Shown in pieces: positions 62,899-64,000 of a stretch of DNA of 64,000 nt. A program made the translations under genes and the position numbers. The notes beneath the pieces are model-generated. The model saw only the letters and a program-made list of their open reading frames with translations. It was not told the origin of the DNA and did no database searches. How positions within the stretch are numbered: position 1 is the first letter of the stretch; each line of letters begins with the position of its first letter. This DNA comes from Peribacillus simplex. GTDB lineage: Bacteria > Bacillota > Bacilli > Bacillales > DSM-1321. The DNA lies in assembly GCF_900156045.1 (NCBI RefSeq), contig NZ_FTMX01000009.1:1-64000 (forward strand), read 5' to 3'.

Positions 62899-64000
62899 TA
62901 TCCTTCACCTCATTTAATAATGATTCAATATTAGTAAATGCATAACGAATTTATATTGATAGGGACAATTTATGGATATTAATCGTACATTTTTTCCAAG
63001 TATTCTTTTTTCACTAACCTGCCCCTTTAGTTCATTTGGAAATTCAACAACACCTTTAAGAGAGCTTCACAAAAAAAGCCCTACTCAATACGAGTAAGGG
63101 CTTTTATTAATCCTCAACGATTACACTAATGATATCTAATCTTGAAGAATTCGTTAATATTCTTGAGCTAGCCCATTTATGGCTTCAACAAAAAAAGCCC
63201 CTACACAGTACGAGTAAGGGCTATTGATTATGCTGCAAACAATTTAGTGAAAGTTGCTTTACCTGCCTTCTTATCTACAGTTATCCTTTTAGGGTAAAAC
63301 CTTTGGAATTGGCGATTCCAAAGGTTTTTTTAGTGTTTTCTTTTCAGTAACGAGTTTATTAAACTTTATATTTTTAATCAACATTTTTGTGAGAATCTCA
63401 AACAACTCTTGCTACATAAGAATAAATTAGTATTTACTATTTATGGATGAAGATTATTATATATATTCTAATGAGGTTTATTTTAAAATAAATAAAATAA
63501 AATTAAATCTATAATATTTTTCCCGATAATAGCTCGGGTACTTTCAACATTTTGATATAACCCCAATCTAAGAAATAAATGGGAAATCAGCTCTTTAAAA
63601 TCAATTTTTTTCAGTCATCTAATATGTCAATATCCTTTCATCTTAATGGTCAATAATGATTTCCCCCCTTTTAATATCCATTTATTGTTGTGCACCTTTT
63701 CCAGCTGCAAGCTAGGTTTTCGATCTGGTAGAAGATAATAGGCCTTATTCTAACCCTACTTTCTTAACCGCGAGCACAAAGGATGAACAATTAAAGCCTC
63801 CTATGGCTATAGGACTCATATTTCTATCTTCCAAAACATATAGTTTCTTACATAATCATTGGATCCATGTGTTGTAGCTTCCAAATCGGTAGAGGACCCC
63901 AAAAATGAATCAAGTTAGTGGATCCACCTACTTATCAATCTTTTCAATTAATGCATCTGCTTCATTGTTCACCTACGAAAAGGTTGAGATAGCAAGTCTT
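62899..64000. other. Gene-poor right end with terminator-like hairpins and a yolD relic
   Basis: No intact gene. Hairpins at 63074-63105 and about 63190-63222 share the same AAAAGCCC...GAGTAAGGGCT core. Next to the first, minus-strand DNA at 63107-63140 reads DIISVIVED and stop, the tail of a second yolD-like gene. A further perfect stem (63298-63310 with 63315-63327) with a T-run is a terminator. A minus-strand fragment near 63230-63300 ends ITVDKKAGKATFTKLFAA. From 63400 to the end I see nothing coding. Confidence 0.5.

Noticed and set aside
1..64000. CRISPR arrays, tRNA, rRNA and classic riboswitch leaders
   Set aside because: No regularly spaced direct repeats, CCA-ended cloverleaf patterns, rRNA blocks or T-box/riboswitch cores were noticed by eye; a covariance-model scan (Infernal/Rfam, tRNAscan) would be decisive.

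Overview
The window looks like the chromosome of an endospore-forming Bacillaceae (Bacillus sensu lato). It is AT-rich with strong GGAGG-type ribosome sites, Spo0E-like genes, a YolD-like gene behind a LexA box, an XerS-like recombinase, FadF/EtfAB, and relics of IS110, IS6 and IS231/IS4 elements. No rRNA, tRNA or CRISPR array was seen.

Layout. 0-7 kb is a scarred region: the 3' part of an IS110 transposase, an XerS-type recombinase, a decayed M14 peptidase, two tandem paralogues of unknown function, and fragments of a serine recombinase, an esterase and an IS231-like transposase. 6.9-9.4 kb holds a type I sulfatase and its formylglycine-generating enzyme. 9.7-20.8 kb holds a NhaC-type antiporter, a ten-gene minus-strand run encoding the whole route from 3-hydroxyanthranilate to pyruvate and acetyl-CoA (with a Spo0E-like gene embedded), and a divergent kynureninase. 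21-30 kb holds a TetR regulator and a five-gene amine-catabolism-like operon (FAD amine oxidase, aldehyde dehydrogenase, MATE exporter, cupin, amidohydrolase). The operon faces a MerR regulator that carries a zinc ribbon and a degenerate methyltransferase-like domain. 30-36.5 kb is accessory DNA with IS6 and IS110 relics, a DMT transporter with its XRE-cupin regulator, a RadC-like JAMM protein, palindromes and direct repeats.

36.6-49.2 kb holds an MFS carrier, a small Spo0E-like gene and a beta-oxidation block: 3-hydroxyacyl-CoA dehydrogenase, enoyl-CoA hydratase, acyl-CoA dehydrogenase, thiolase, CoA-transferase, EtfB, EtfA and the membrane ETF:quinone oxidoreductase FadF. A divergent IclR gene with a clear operator borders it. 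49.3-60.8 kb holds a second MFS carrier, a semialdehyde dehydrogenase with an Fe-type alcohol dehydrogenase, an alkylsulfatase, a LysR gene, and an SDR gene divergent from an AraC gene. 60.9-64 kb holds small hypothetical genes, a frameshifted SOS-type yolD-like gene, a Cys/His-rich protein with a 54-bp tandem repeat, and a gene-poor tail.

Overall the window is a catabolic island: aromatic amino-acid breakdown, amines, sulfate esters and acyl-CoAs, each block with its own local regulator. The substrates of the amine operon, the beta-oxidation operon and both sulfatases are inferred from family and context only.
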